Shown one piece after another: positions 10,350 through 18,800 of a stretch of DNA of 47,547 nucleotides. The translations under genes and the position numbers were made by a program. The notes beneath the pieces are model-generated. The model was not told the origin of the DNA, did no database searches, and saw only the letters and a list, made by a program, of their open reading frames with translations. The stretch is from Planctomycetaceae bacterium. Lineage in GTDB: Bacteria; Planctomycetota; Planctomycetia; Planctomycetales; Planctomycetaceae. The number at the start of each line of letters is the position of its first letter. Within the stretch, counting starts at the first letter, position 1. The stretch spans positions 1 to 47,547 of the forward strand of contig JAEUII010000337.1 in NCBI GenBank assembly GCA_016795145.1. The letters are read 5' to 3'.

Positions 10350-12476
10350 CTAAGCGAGTTCCCACCGGTCGAGTTTTCGGTGAATGATCCATTGAAGCAC
10401 AGCACCTGCGGCTGCGACGACGATGCCCGAGATGATCGGAGCAATCAAACTCTCTTTCGGTGATACCGACGTACCCGATGAGACTGCGGCCAGAACGATG
10501 ATCAGCATGCCGGTAAGACTGCCAATCGAAGAGTGCAGCCAGAGCCTCTTTCCGATGACAGACAGCAGCAGCCAGCCATGAACCCATGCGAAGGCACCTG
10601 AGGCCCCGATGATCGAAAGGACAAGCGTGATCACACCTGGATACTGGGACTCCGCGTAACAGGGACCAATGAGAATCGCCAGCCAGAAGATTCCAAAGTA
10701 GTACTTGAGATCGTGGAAGATCGCCATTCGTAGGGTCCAGAAGAACTCCGATCTGCCGAACGGTCTCAGAAATTCCCCCGAGACCATACTGCGTCGAAGG
10801 AGCCACTGGATTGCTGCCATCGACATCAGGAAGACAAGCGCCCAGCTTGCGAAGGGAATGAGCAACGGTATCAACTGGCTTCGCTGGACTTTGAAATTCA
10901 GGCTCACCGCTCGCGCACCAACACTTGCTGACGCCACGATCATGACGAGCACGATCAGCATCACCAACACCTGAATCCCGGTGCCCGGCGCGGCTGCTCG
11001 ATACATCGCGACCTTGTCATTGCGGTCCATGGTCGCGATCACTTTGTCAACGCCCTGTTCACGCCGTTTCATCTGGAAACGCCCGAAGAATCCCACGTTC
11101 GCTGGCTTGAGGTTTTGACCAAACGTATTCGTATTGGTCATCTCGAGCCCGGGGATGCCGCCGATTCCGGATTCAGCAACGATTCGACTGAGAGAGGAAA
11201 CTCGAATGAGCTTCCAGGCAAAACTCAGGATGCTCAAACCGAGAACAACGGAAAGAATCGACCGATGATCGCCCATGAGGAATCCCTCGGCACTGGAGGG
11301 GGACAGGACAAACAGGCCAATGATGCCGAGGGTGATAACAACATCGAATTTCTGCATCCAGCGAGTGATCTGTCGACGTACCTCTGTGAGATCGTATCCC
11401 GGTACACCATTCGCCGCACTTGTTGTTGCCAGCAGCCCAATCAGGATCGCGGACACAGGATTGACACCATAGTAAGTCGCAACCCCGACGTAGAGAACGA
11501 TCATGATTGTGACGACAAGAACTGGCCAGAACAGGTGAGGCGTGCGATACCGCGGCATCAGCATCGCGTGCGGCAGAGACATCATGAGCGATGACTGCAC
11601 CCAGAATACGAGCGGGAAGAACATGCAGACCAGTGCAAGAAAACCGCACACATGAATACGACGAGTCCAGTAGACGCCTCGCTGAATCGTCAGCCCGGGA
11701 AGGCTGGCACGCAGTGAGTCCAGCTGCCGCTCGGTCGATGGCGAATCGAAACTGGCCAGATAGATTGCTTTGAGTGAGGGGTGCTCCTCAAGTGCGGCAA
11801 TCTGTTTTTGTGACGGCTCGAAATCGGCATAGGTTCGCAGAATCAGTGTCTCGAGTTGCGGGCACTGTGTCCCGAGCGTCGACAACCAGTCGACCTGAAA
11901 CGTGGAGACATCAGCCGACAGCACCTTCAATCGAGACATCTTCGGAATCGAACCGCTGGACGTACCGGAAAGTCCCTGTGCGTAAAGTTCTTCCAGGTGA
12001 GGCAATCTCAACAAACGCTCTGCGTCATTCCTGTCGGCCAGTGAATTTGCTACCAGCGTTAATGAACGCAGTTTTGGCAGCCTGTTCAGGTCATCAATGT
12101 TCGTGGAAGACAAGACCGTCCCGGGACGAAGAATGAGTCCTTCCAGATCGGGCATCTGCTGGAGTACGTTCAGAGCTTCCGACTGAGAAGAGCCTGAGGG
12201 GACGCCCCGTGGAAACAGAATGTTGTCTGGAATGTTCGTCGTGTTGAAGCCAGCAATCGTGCTCAACTGATCGTTCAGCATCAGGGGAGTCCAGGCCTGA
12301 ATGCTGTCGATCGTGGTCTCCGGCATGGAGGCCGCTGGACTGCACTCGGCAAATCGATTCAGCTGCGGATTCAGCACAGCATTCGTGAGCAGGATTCCCT
12401 GAAAACTCCCGATGCACAGCATCAGCCAGACCCAGGGGCGAGTCATCATGGCTTTGAAGACGGACCAGTATCGCAT
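10350..12476 (-). CDS. Large ABC-type permease with LRR-like extracytoplasmic segment
   Basis: The 708-residue membrane protein starts MRYWSVFKAMMTRP, with one membrane segment at about 13-35. A long hydrophilic stretch (about 40-300) follows with leucine-rich-repeat-like units such as LPKLRSLTLVANSLADR, LPHLEELYAQGLS and CPQLETLILRTY, spaced roughly 22-26 residues apart. The rest contains about ten further hydrophobic segments with a basic cytosolic loop in the middle (FGRFQMKRREQG). It lies downstream of an ABC ATPase and a GntR regulator, so it is most likely the membrane partner of that ATPase. The ATG at 12476 is preferred over a TTG 75 bases upstream, which falls in an intergenic hairpin. 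Substrate unknown; export or signalling are both possible. The LRR assignment is by eye. Confidence 0.8.
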   Translation of the reverse strand: MRYWSVFKAMMTRPWVWLMLCIGSFQGILLTNAVLNPQLNRFAECSPAASMPETTIDSIQAWTPLMLNDQLSTIAGFNTTNIPDNILFPRGVPSGSSQSEALNVLQQMPDLEGLILRPGTVLSSTNIDDLNRLPKLRSLTLVANSLADRNDAERLLRLPHLEELYAQGLSGTSSGSIPKMSRLKVLSADVSTFQVDWLSTLGTQCPQLETLILRTYADFEPSQKQIAALEEHPSLKAIYLASFDSPSTERQLDSLRASLPGLTIQRGVYWTRRIHVCGFLALVCMFFPLVFWVQSSLMMSLPHAMLMPRYRTPHLFWPVLVVTIMIVLYVGVATYYGVNPVSAILIGLLATTSAANGVPGYDLTEVRRQITRWMQKFDVVITLGIIGLFVLSPSSAEGFLMGDHRSILSVVLGLSILSFAWKLIRVSSLSRIVAESGIGGIPGLEMTNTNTFGQNLKPANVGFFGRFQMKRREQGVDKVIATMDRNDKVAMYRAAAPGTGIQVLVMLIVLVMIVASASVGARAVSLNFKVQRSQLIPLLIPFASWALVFLMSMAAIQWLLRRSMVSGEFLRPFGRSEFFWTLRMAIFHDLKYYFGIFWLAILIGPCYAESQYPGVITLVLSIIGASGAFAWVHGWLLLSVIGKRLWLHSSIGSLTGMLIIVLAAVSSGTSVSPKESLIAPIISGIVVAAAGAVLQWIIHRKLDRWELA

Positions 12477-12542
12477 GGCAGTTTTGCCTTGAGAATGTGC
12501 GGAACGAGGGCCCTCCCCCGAACTCGCTGACGCTTGTTCGAC

Positions 12543-12570
12543 CCCTCCCAAACCTTCGGTTTGGAAGGGG
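12543..12570 (-). other. Intergenic hairpin between ABC ATPase and permease genes
   Basis: Inverted repeat with core arms CCAAACC and GGTTTGG around GAA, flanked by partly complementary C-rich and G-rich stretches. It lies in the 135-base gap between the two genes and has no T-run on the transcribed strand. It may set the relative expression or mRNA stability of the permease message. Confidence 0.5.
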
Positions 12571-12611
12571 ATGTTTTTGAAAGGTGCAGGGCTGGCGGGG
12601 CTGGAATCGAA

Positions 12612-13511
12612 TCAGTTGGAGTGCGACGTCGGTTGGGCGTGCATTTCGAGGAAGATCTCTTCGAGGTTCAGGTCTTCGACTGCGATTTGAGCGGACCAGC
12701 GGTCCTGAAGTTCATCAACCAGCGCTGTGCTGGCAGACGGAACCGTGACGATGGCGTTGCGTCCGTGGACTTCCGTTCGAAGTGCCCCCTGGACGGAGAA
12801 TGACTGCGGGAGGTCTGACGCTGTTTCAAGCCTCAGTCGTTTTACCTGATCCTTCAGAGTATCCAGTTCATCGTGGAACAGAATGACGCCTTCTTTCATC
12901 AGAGCCACATGCGAAGCAACTCGTTCGAGGTCCGATGTAATGTGTGTCGAAAACAAGACGGTGTGTCGTTCGTCAGAAGCCATCTCCAGGATGGACTCGA
13001 GAAACCAGCGTCGGGCGACCGGGTCAAGACTGGCAACCGGTTCGTCAAGAATCAGCAGCTCTGGTCGATGCCCCAGCGCGAGCACCAGAGCAAGCTTTTG
13101 CTTTTGGCCAACAGACAGAGGCCCGAAGCGATCGGACAATGGAAGCTCCCAGCGCCGCAAGAGTTCGTCTGACCAGGCATTGTCCCAGTTTGTATAGAAT
13201 GCGGAGACATAGTTCACGATTTGTCGAACCGTCATCCACGGATACAGACTGACTTCCTGCGGCACGTAACCCAGTCGCATCTTCTGCTGATCTTCCAGGT
13301 CCCATGCGTCTTTGCCCAGCACTGTGACGCTTCCTGATGTTGGGCGCAGCAGCCCCAGCAGGCACTTAATCAGAGTACTCTTGCCGGCGCCGTTGAGACC
13401 CAGAAGGCCCGTGATCTGGCCACGAGGAATCTTCAGGGTGACATCGTTGAGAACGACCTTTCTTCCAAATTGCTTTCGCAGATGGCTGACATCAATGGCG
13501 AACTCAGTCAT
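12612..13511 (-). CDS. ABC transporter ATP-binding protein
   Basis: The 299-residue ATPase has all the motifs of the family: Walker A GLNGAGKST (about 39-47), Q-loop YVPQE, signature LSVGQKQK, Walker B LLILDEP, D-loop SLDP and switch histidine in FSTHI. A ~90-residue C-terminal extension follows, as in CcmA/YtrB-type exporters. The start overlaps the stop of the GntR gene by 8 bases, so the two are translationally coupled. GntR(YtrA-like)-ATPase-permease operons are known as antibiotic- or stress-induced export systems; that role is inferred from context. Confidence 0.95.
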   Translation of the reverse strand: MTEFAIDVSHLRKQFGRKVVLNDVTLKIPRGQITGLLGLNGAGKSTLIKCLLGLLRPTSGSVTVLGKDAWDLEDQQKMRLGYVPQEVSLYPWMTVRQIVNYVSAFYTNWDNAWSDELLRRWELPLSDRFGPLSVGQKQKLALVLALGHRPELLILDEPVASLDPVARRWFLESILEMASDERHTVLFSTHITSDLERVASHVALMKEGVILFHDELDTLKDQVKRLRLETASDLPQSFSVQGALRTEVHGRNAIVTVPSASTALVDELQDRWSAQIAVEDLNLEEIFLEMHAQPTSHSN

Positions 13512-13902
13512 GACGATGTTCCTGAAGTGAAGACGTAAAGACTTCCTGAATCTGTGAATCTGTGAGCCCCAGCTGCAGGCCTCGAACCACCGCCTGGTCG
13601 GTCAGAGGTTTCAACTGGGCCTGACGCTCAATCGTCGATCCTTCGTTTCGCGGAACTGCAACGACCATCCCTTTGCCGCGGGAGCGTTCCAGCAGACCAG
13701 TCATTTCCAGCTTCGCCCAGGCCTTTGAAACCGTCATCATGTTGATGCCGAGTTCCGAGGCCATGTCGCGAACACTGGGCAGCGTGTCGCCCGGTACCAG
13801 CCGGCCTCCAGCGATCATGGCTTCCACCTGATCGATCAACTGGCGGTAGATCGGTACGCCGGACGACGGGTGCACTGAAAATGTGAGTGATGGCTTTTGC
13901 AT
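13504..13902 (-). CDS. GntR-family (YtrA-type) transcriptional regulator
   Basis: The 132-residue protein starts MQKPSLTFSVHPSSGVPIYR. Residues ~10-80 form a GntR winged helix (PIYRQLIDQVEAMIAGGRL, LPSVRDMASELGINMMTVSKA, LLERSRGKGMVV). The C-terminal region is only about 50 residues long, which fits the YtrA subfamily, whose members repress their own ABC-transporter operon. ATG 13902 is chosen because homology begins there; an in-frame ATG further upstream (13986) would add 28 residues read through the putative operator. It is the first gene of the operon. Confidence 0.9.
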   Translation of the reverse strand: MQKPSLTFSVHPSSGVPIYRQLIDQVEAMIAGGRLVPGDTLPSVRDMASELGINMMTVSKAWAKLEMTGLLERSRGKGMVVAVPRNEGSTIERQAQLKPLTDQAVVRGLQLGLTDSQIQEVFTSSLQEHRHD

Positions 13903-13905
13903 AAG

Positions 13906-13925
13906 TGTATTACTACTGTAATGCA
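13906..13925 (-). promoter_or_regulatory. Candidate GntR operator
   Basis: Near-palindrome TG-t-ATTAC-tact-GTAAT-g-CA with perfect 5-nt inner arms (13909-13913 and 13918-13922) and matching outer dinucleotides. It ends four bases before the regulator's start codon. Dyads of this kind just in front of YtrA-type genes are usual autoregulatory sites; binding by this protein is inferred. Confidence 0.6.
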
Positions 13926-14275
13926 GTATCGCCACTGGACAACGGAGATTTGAACAATTCATTGAATTTTGCTGAAAACGCTCCAACCAGAATGACCGTC
14001 ACAAGCTGACCGGGAACCGTCCTGTTTCGGAGTAGCAACATCCCTCACCAACTGACAAAACTGAATTCGATGACTTTATGGAACAGTCAATGTCGAACGA
14101 CTGCGTCAATTGTTGAGTCTTCGAACCGCCTGTGTTGACTTTGTGAAGTAGGGTTCCGGCAGGCCTCAGGTCATTGCCTTCGCGCCGAGACTGTTCTCAT
14201 TGCGTGGTGATTTGAGGCTTGAGAGTCAGACGTTATTGGCCTGTGAGCCACTTGAAGATGACGCCGGAGATAGGA

Positions 14276-16465
14276 ATGACAGTTCAGACTCAGGATCCAC
14301 GATCTGTTCCCGCAGCAAGTCCTCGCATCAGCAGTCGTCCCGACGGCGCGCCGATCAAGACGACTTCGGCACCACTTGGCCGTGAACTGACGGCCATGGG
14401 AATTTTGACCGCACTTCGTCGCCGCTGGATTCCTGCTTTGGCCATTGGTATCCCCGCTGCTCTGCTGGTGACAGCCGCGTTGTGGGAACTGATTCCTGCT
14501 CAGTTCGAAACGTCAGTCATCATGAAGATCGAAGAGCGAGATCCTCGCCTGGTCTTCCAGGAAGTTCAGCAGGACCATGATTACCTCGCGTATCGCAAGT
14601 CGCAGGTGAATTACTTTATGAGCCGCCAGGTTCTGACGGCTGCTCTTCGCAATCCGCAGGTTGCAGAATGTCCGACACTGAAGAGCGTCACTTACCCGGT
14701 TGAATGGCTGATGACGAAGCTGAAGGATGATGAGAACATCAGTCCTCAGTTCATGCGAATCAGCATGGAAGGTCAGTATCCACGTGACCTCGCTTTGATC
14801 CTGAATGCGATCAAAGACTCATACCTCGACCAAACCGTCTACATGACGAAGAACGAGAAGATCGAAGAACTTCGTCGTCTTGAAAACCAGTTTGATGAAG
14901 TCAATCGCAAGGTCGAAGCCGCTCAGGCACGCATCGATAAGCTGGCTGAAAACCTGGGCACCGGTGACCCAAAGACCGCCATCATTCAGCAGAACCTGAT
15001 TCAGGACGAACTCGATGACCTCGCCGGTCGTCTTCGCGAAGTGAATACTCAGGTTCGCTATCAGGAAGCAGCTCGTGCTTCTCTGCAGCAGCTGGGCATG
15101 CAGCCAAATCAGGCCAATGCCGACGGACTGCTTGGACTGGTCGCACCAGCCGCACCTGCAGCCGGAGCAAATCCGGCGGAAGCCATGCAGCGAGAACTGC
15201 TGATGATTCGCCTGAAAATCTCTCAATTCGAATCTCAGATTCGCAACCCAAATCACCCGGATTTGCTGGCTCTGAAGAAGCAGGAACAGCAGTTATCGAT
15301 TCTGGTCAATGGTGGCAATCCAGCCGTTCCGGGCGCGACTCCGCTGTCTCGCCTCGACGCACTCAAGCGAACTCAGGAACAACTGTCGGCCGAAATCGAA
15401 CTTCAGAAACAGCGACTTGCGGAATTCAACGCTCGCACGATCGAACTTGAATCCGAAAAACGCAAGATCGAAGCGGACATCAAGCTGCGAGACACTCTGC
15501 TGGATCAGAGGAACCAGCGTCAGGTGGAACTGAATGCTCCCGACCGAATCTCAACGGTTCAGGAAGCCAACATTCCGGAAGAACCACAGATGAAGAAGAA
15601 GGTTCAGTTTGCTCTCGTGGGCGGACTGGCGACCTTTGGATTCATTGTCTGCGGCTTCACTCTGTTTGAATGGTTCTCCTACCGAGTCGGTTCGGCAACA
15701 GACGTCTCCGGTGAAGTTGGTCTTCGACTGGTCGGAACGATTCCATCACCGGACAAAGGCGGTCTGCTGGGTCTCGGCATCTTCGCGGGCAAAGTCGATT
15801 ACGACGAATGGAATCGCGCTGTGACAGAATCGATGGACGTGGTTCGTACCTTCCTGATGCGACATATTGATCCGTCTCGTCCTGCATCGATTCTGGTCAC
15901 GAGTGCATCGGCGAACGAAGGCAAGACGACTGTTTCCTGTCAGCTGGCTGCCAGCCTGGCTCGAACCGGCAAACGAGTCGCTCTGGTGGACTGCGACCTG
16001 CGACGACCTTCCGCGCACTTGATGGTGGATGGCCGACAGGGACCGGGCCTGAGCGATTTCATCCGTGGCGAAGCAACGCTTGACGATATTCGTCAGCAGA
16101 CACAGGCACCGGGTCTGACATTCATCGGAGCTGGTCAGGTGGATCAGCGAACGCTGCAGCTGCTGGCCGTTGACGGCGGACGTGCTCTGATTCAGCAGCT
16201 GAAGTCTCACTTCGACTTTGTCATCATCGACACAAGTCCGATGCTGTTCGTTGCGGAACCTTCGATGCTGGCACAAAACGCCGACATCGTGATGCTGTCG
16301 ACTCGCAAAGACTACAGTCGAGTCCCATACGTGATTCAGGCGCGTGATTCACTGCGAAGTCTGCATGTGCCACTTCTGGGAGCCATCATGGTGGGAGCGG
16401 ATTCCGACTTCCAGCGTGAGACTTACGGCTACCAGCAGGAAGTCGTGCGAATGTCTCAGGTCTGA
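14276..16465 (+). CDS. Wzz/BY-kinase polysaccharide co-polymerase
   Basis: The 729-residue protein combines a Wzz-like chain-length domain and a bacterial tyrosine-kinase ATPase. A first membrane segment lies at about 50-73 (IPALAIGIPAALLVTAALW); a long periplasmic coiled-coil region follows (EELRRLENQFDEVNRKVEAA, EIELQKQRLAEF); the second membrane segment is at ~442-470. The cytosolic kinase has Walker A SANEGKTT (~543-550), Walker A' ALVDCDLRRP (~568) and Walker B FVIIDTSPM (~648). The C-terminus has only two tyrosines (TYGYQQE) rather than a long cluster. Start ATG 14276 is supported by GGAGA five bases upstream; a TTG at 14219 gives a longer frame without support. It probably controls polymer length and export for the genes that follow. 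Confidence 0.92.
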   Translation: MTVQTQDPRSVPAASPRISSRPDGAPIKTTSAPLGRELTAMGILTALRRRWIPALAIGIPAALLVTAALWELIPAQFETSVIMKIEERDPRLVFQEVQQDHDYLAYRKSQVNYFMSRQVLTAALRNPQVAECPTLKSVTYPVEWLMTKLKDDENISPQFMRISMEGQYPRDLALILNAIKDSYLDQTVYMTKNEKIEELRRLENQFDEVNRKVEAAQARIDKLAENLGTGDPKTAIIQQNLIQDELDDLAGRLREVNTQVRYQEAARASLQQLGMQPNQANADGLLGLVAPAAPAAGANPAEAMQRELLMIRLKISQFESQIRNPNHPDLLALKKQEQQLSILVNGGNPAVPGATPLSRLDALKRTQEQLSAEIELQKQRLAEFNARTIELESEKRKIEADIKLRDTLLDQRNQRQVELNAPDRISTVQEANIPEEPQMKKKVQFALVGGLATFGFIVCGFTLFEWFSYRVGSATDVSGEVGLRLVGTIPSPDKGGLLGLGIFAGKVDYDEWNRAVTESMDVVRTFLMRHIDPSRPASILVTSASANEGKTTVSCQLAASLARTGKRVALVDCDLRRPSAHLMVDGRQGPGLSDFIRGEATLDDIRQQTQAPGLTFIGAGQVDQRTLQLLAVDGGRALIQQLKSHFDFVIIDTSPMLFVAEPSMLAQNADIVMLSTRKDYSRVPYVIQARDSLRSLHVPLLGAIMVGADSDFQRETYGYQQEVVRMSQV

Positions 16466-16582
16466 TCCAGGCACACAACACAGCGAGCGATGTTCGTACG
16501 AAGAGGCCAGTCGCAGCTTCGAAGGAACATCGCTCTTTCCACGTACTGCCCCTGTCACTGATTCACACACCCTGATCGAACC

Positions 16583-17545
16583 ATGAACCCAACGGCTGCT
16601 CAACTGGATGGCGCTTTTACGGTCGATGTGGAAGACTATTTCCACGTGTCGGCCTTTGCATCAGTCATTCGTCCGGACGACTGGGATCAGTATGAATGCC
16701 GAGTCGAAAAGAGTACTCGCCAGATTCTGGAACTTGCGGCACGCTATTCGACCCGCGGAACCTTCTTCATTCTGGGCTGGGTTGCGGAACGATACCCAGG
16801 ACTTGTCCGCGAAATTCAGTCTGCAGGTCACGAGATCGGATGTCATAGCTACTGGCATCAACTGGTTTATGAACTCGGTCCGCGACGTTTTCGCGAAGAC
16901 CTTGTGAAGGCACGCGACACTCTTCAGGCCATCACAGGGGAACCCGTTCGTCTGTATCGGGCTCCAAGCTTTTCGATTACTCAGCAGTCACTCTGGGCGC
17001 TCGATATTCTGGTTCAGGAAGGATTCGAACTGGATTCCAGCATCTATCCGATTCGCCATGACCGTTATGGCATTCCGGGCTCAGCACGAGTCCCGCATGA
17101 ACTGAGCACTCCGTCGGGACCAATCCTGGAGTTTCCTGGTATGACATGCAGCGTTGCAGGAATGACGGTTCCTGTGGGCGGTGGTGGCTACCTTCGACTG
17201 TTCCCATGGTTCATGACTCAGCACCTGCTTCACCAGATTCGTCTCGAAGGCCGACCATTGAATGTCTACCTGCATCCCTGGGAAGTCGATACCGACCAGC
17301 CTCGCATCAAGGCGTCTCTAAAATCCAGGTTCCGACACTACCAGAATCTGTCAACGATGGCTCCAAAGCTTGGACGACTCTTGACGTCCTTCAAGCTTGG
17401 CACGATGAGCGAAGTGTTGTTGCAGCACGAAGCACTGACTCCCGGGCTGAGAACAAACCTGAGCAAGGCGAGTCCCGCGGAAGGCAACAGTCAATCCAGC
17501 CTCAGCGATCCGTCATTGAAAGCGGTTGCAGGGAGGATCGACTGA
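16583..17545 (+). CDS. XrtA-type polysaccharide deacetylase
   Basis: The 320-residue protein is a NodB-fold deacetylase closest in layout to the XrtA/PEP-CTERM system deacetylases (TIGR03006, with DUF3473). Metal and catalytic motifs are visible: TVDVEDYFH (catalytic and metal Asp), the metal histidines in GHEIGCHSYWH, RAPSFS, and LHPWEVD near the C-terminal side. It removes N-acetyl groups from an exopolysaccharide. Its stop is one base from the start of the glycosyltransferase gene, so it belongs to one operon. The last ~40 residues are low-complexity and polar. Confidence 0.93.
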   Translation: MNPTAAQLDGAFTVDVEDYFHVSAFASVIRPDDWDQYECRVEKSTRQILELAARYSTRGTFFILGWVAERYPGLVREIQSAGHEIGCHSYWHQLVYELGPRRFREDLVKARDTLQAITGEPVRLYRAPSFSITQQSLWALDILVQEGFELDSSIYPIRHDRYGIPGSARVPHELSTPSGPILEFPGMTCSVAGMTVPVGGGGYLRLFPWFMTQHLLHQIRLEGRPLNVYLHPWEVDTDQPRIKASLKSRFRHYQNLSTMAPKLGRLLTSFKLGTMSEVLLQHEALTPGLRTNLSKASPAEGNSQSSLSDPSLKAVAGRID

Positions 17546-17546
17546 G

Positions 17547-18800
17547 ATGATCATGGAACGACGCTCCGGAACTCGACCCCGAGTCCTTTATGTGACGCAT
17601 CGAGTTCCCTTTCCGCCGGACCGAGGCGACCGAATCCGCACGTGGAATGTGCTGAAGTTCCTTGCTGCGCGAGCGGATGTGGATCTTGCCTGTCTTGCGG
17701 ATGAACCTGTCAGCCAACAACAGCTTGCCGAGCTGACTCGCGTCTCTGCACGACTCGCAGTTGTTCCTCACAGCGGCAAAGGCCGATATGTTCGAGGCCT
17801 GCTGTCGATGATGACAGGTCGTTCCATCACTGCGGGATTGTTTCACAGCGCCGAACTGGAACAGATCCTGATGAAGTGGCGCTATGAGCAGACCTGGGAC
17901 GCCGTCATCGCGTCATCGTCCGGCGTTGCTCAATATCTGTTCGAACCATTCGTCAACCCCGGCGCGCGTCGGTGGGTTGACCTGATCGACGTGGACAGCC
18001 AGAAGTGGCAGGACTATTCGCGAGCCGCCCGGTTCCCGATGAATCTTGTGTACCGCACAGAAGCCTGGCAGCTTCGGTCGCTGGAAAAACAACTGGCTCG
18101 ATCGTGCAACCGTCTGCTCGTCGTGAGTGATGCCGAGCGTGAGCTATTTCGGTCATTCTGCCCAACAGACAAGATCGAGGCGATTGGGAACGGTGTTGAC
18201 GCCGTCCATTTCGCGGGTTGTCCGCTCACTCCGATTGTGCCAAGGTCCTGCACATTCGTTGGAGTCATGAACTACAAGCCGAACGCTGATGCCGTCCTCT
18301 GGTTTGCTGACAACGTCTGGCCAGTTCTTCGAGAACGCTACCCGGATGCTCAGTTCCGCATCGTTGGAAAATCACCGACTGAAGAAGTGATGGCCCTGGG
18401 GCAACGCCCCGGTATTCATGTGACGGGATCTGTTCCCGACGTGAGATCGTGGCTGCATAGTTCATCCTGCGTTGTCGTGCCACTGCACATTGCTCGCGGT
18501 GTTCAGAACAAAGTCCTTGAAGCGATGGCGGCCGGACGTCCGGTCGTCTGCTCACCAGCACCGCTCAAAGGACTGCAGGCGGAACCGGGACTACACCTGC
18601 TGAAAGCCGATCAAGTTAACGAGTGGGTCCGGCAGATCAGTCGTTTGTTTGAAGATACCGCACTGCAGCAGGAAATCGGCATGGCCGCCGCTGCGTTCGT
18701 GCAGCTGCATCATTCATGGAACCAGTGTCTGATGCCACTGGAAGAGTTCCTCGCCTCCGATCAGGCGGCCGTGGAACCAGAAAGGCAGGTCGCGACATGA
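17547..18800 (+). CDS. XrtA-associated family 4-type glycosyltransferase
   Basis: The 417-residue GT-B glycosyltransferase matches the pattern of TIGR03087 (PEP-CTERM/XrtA system, stp1-like). The N-terminal domain opens with RVLYVTHRVPFPPDRGDRIR; the linker has DLIDVDSQKW; the C-terminal Rossmann domain has FVGVMNYKPNADAVLWF and the nucleotide-sugar part HIARGVQNKVLEAMAAGRPV. ATG 17547 follows the previous stop by one base and is preceded by GGGAGG ten bases upstream. The stop overlaps the next start (ATGA). It should act at the cytosolic face in building the exopolysaccharide repeat; donor and acceptor cannot be read from the sequence. Confidence 0.92.
   Translation: MIMERRSGTRPRVLYVTHRVPFPPDRGDRIRTWNVLKFLAARADVDLACLADEPVSQQQLAELTRVSARLAVVPHSGKGRYVRGLLSMMTGRSITAGLFHSAELEQILMKWRYEQTWDAVIASSSGVAQYLFEPFVNPGARRWVDLIDVDSQKWQDYSRAARFPMNLVYRTEAWQLRSLEKQLARSCNRLLVVSDAERELFRSFCPTDKIEAIGNGVDAVHFAGCPLTPIVPRSCTFVGVMNYKPNADAVLWFADNVWPVLRERYPDAQFRIVGKSPTEEVMALGQRPGIHVTGSVPDVRSWLHSSSCVVVPLHIARGVQNKVLEAMAAGRPVVCSPAPLKGLQAEPGLHLLKADQVNEWVRQISRLFEDTALQQEIGMAAAAFVQLHHSWNQCLMPLEEFLASDQAAVEPERQVAT

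Noticed and set aside
14219..14275. TTG start giving 19 extra residues on the co-polymerase
   Set aside because: No ribosome-binding site and no homology; GGAGA supports ATG 14276.
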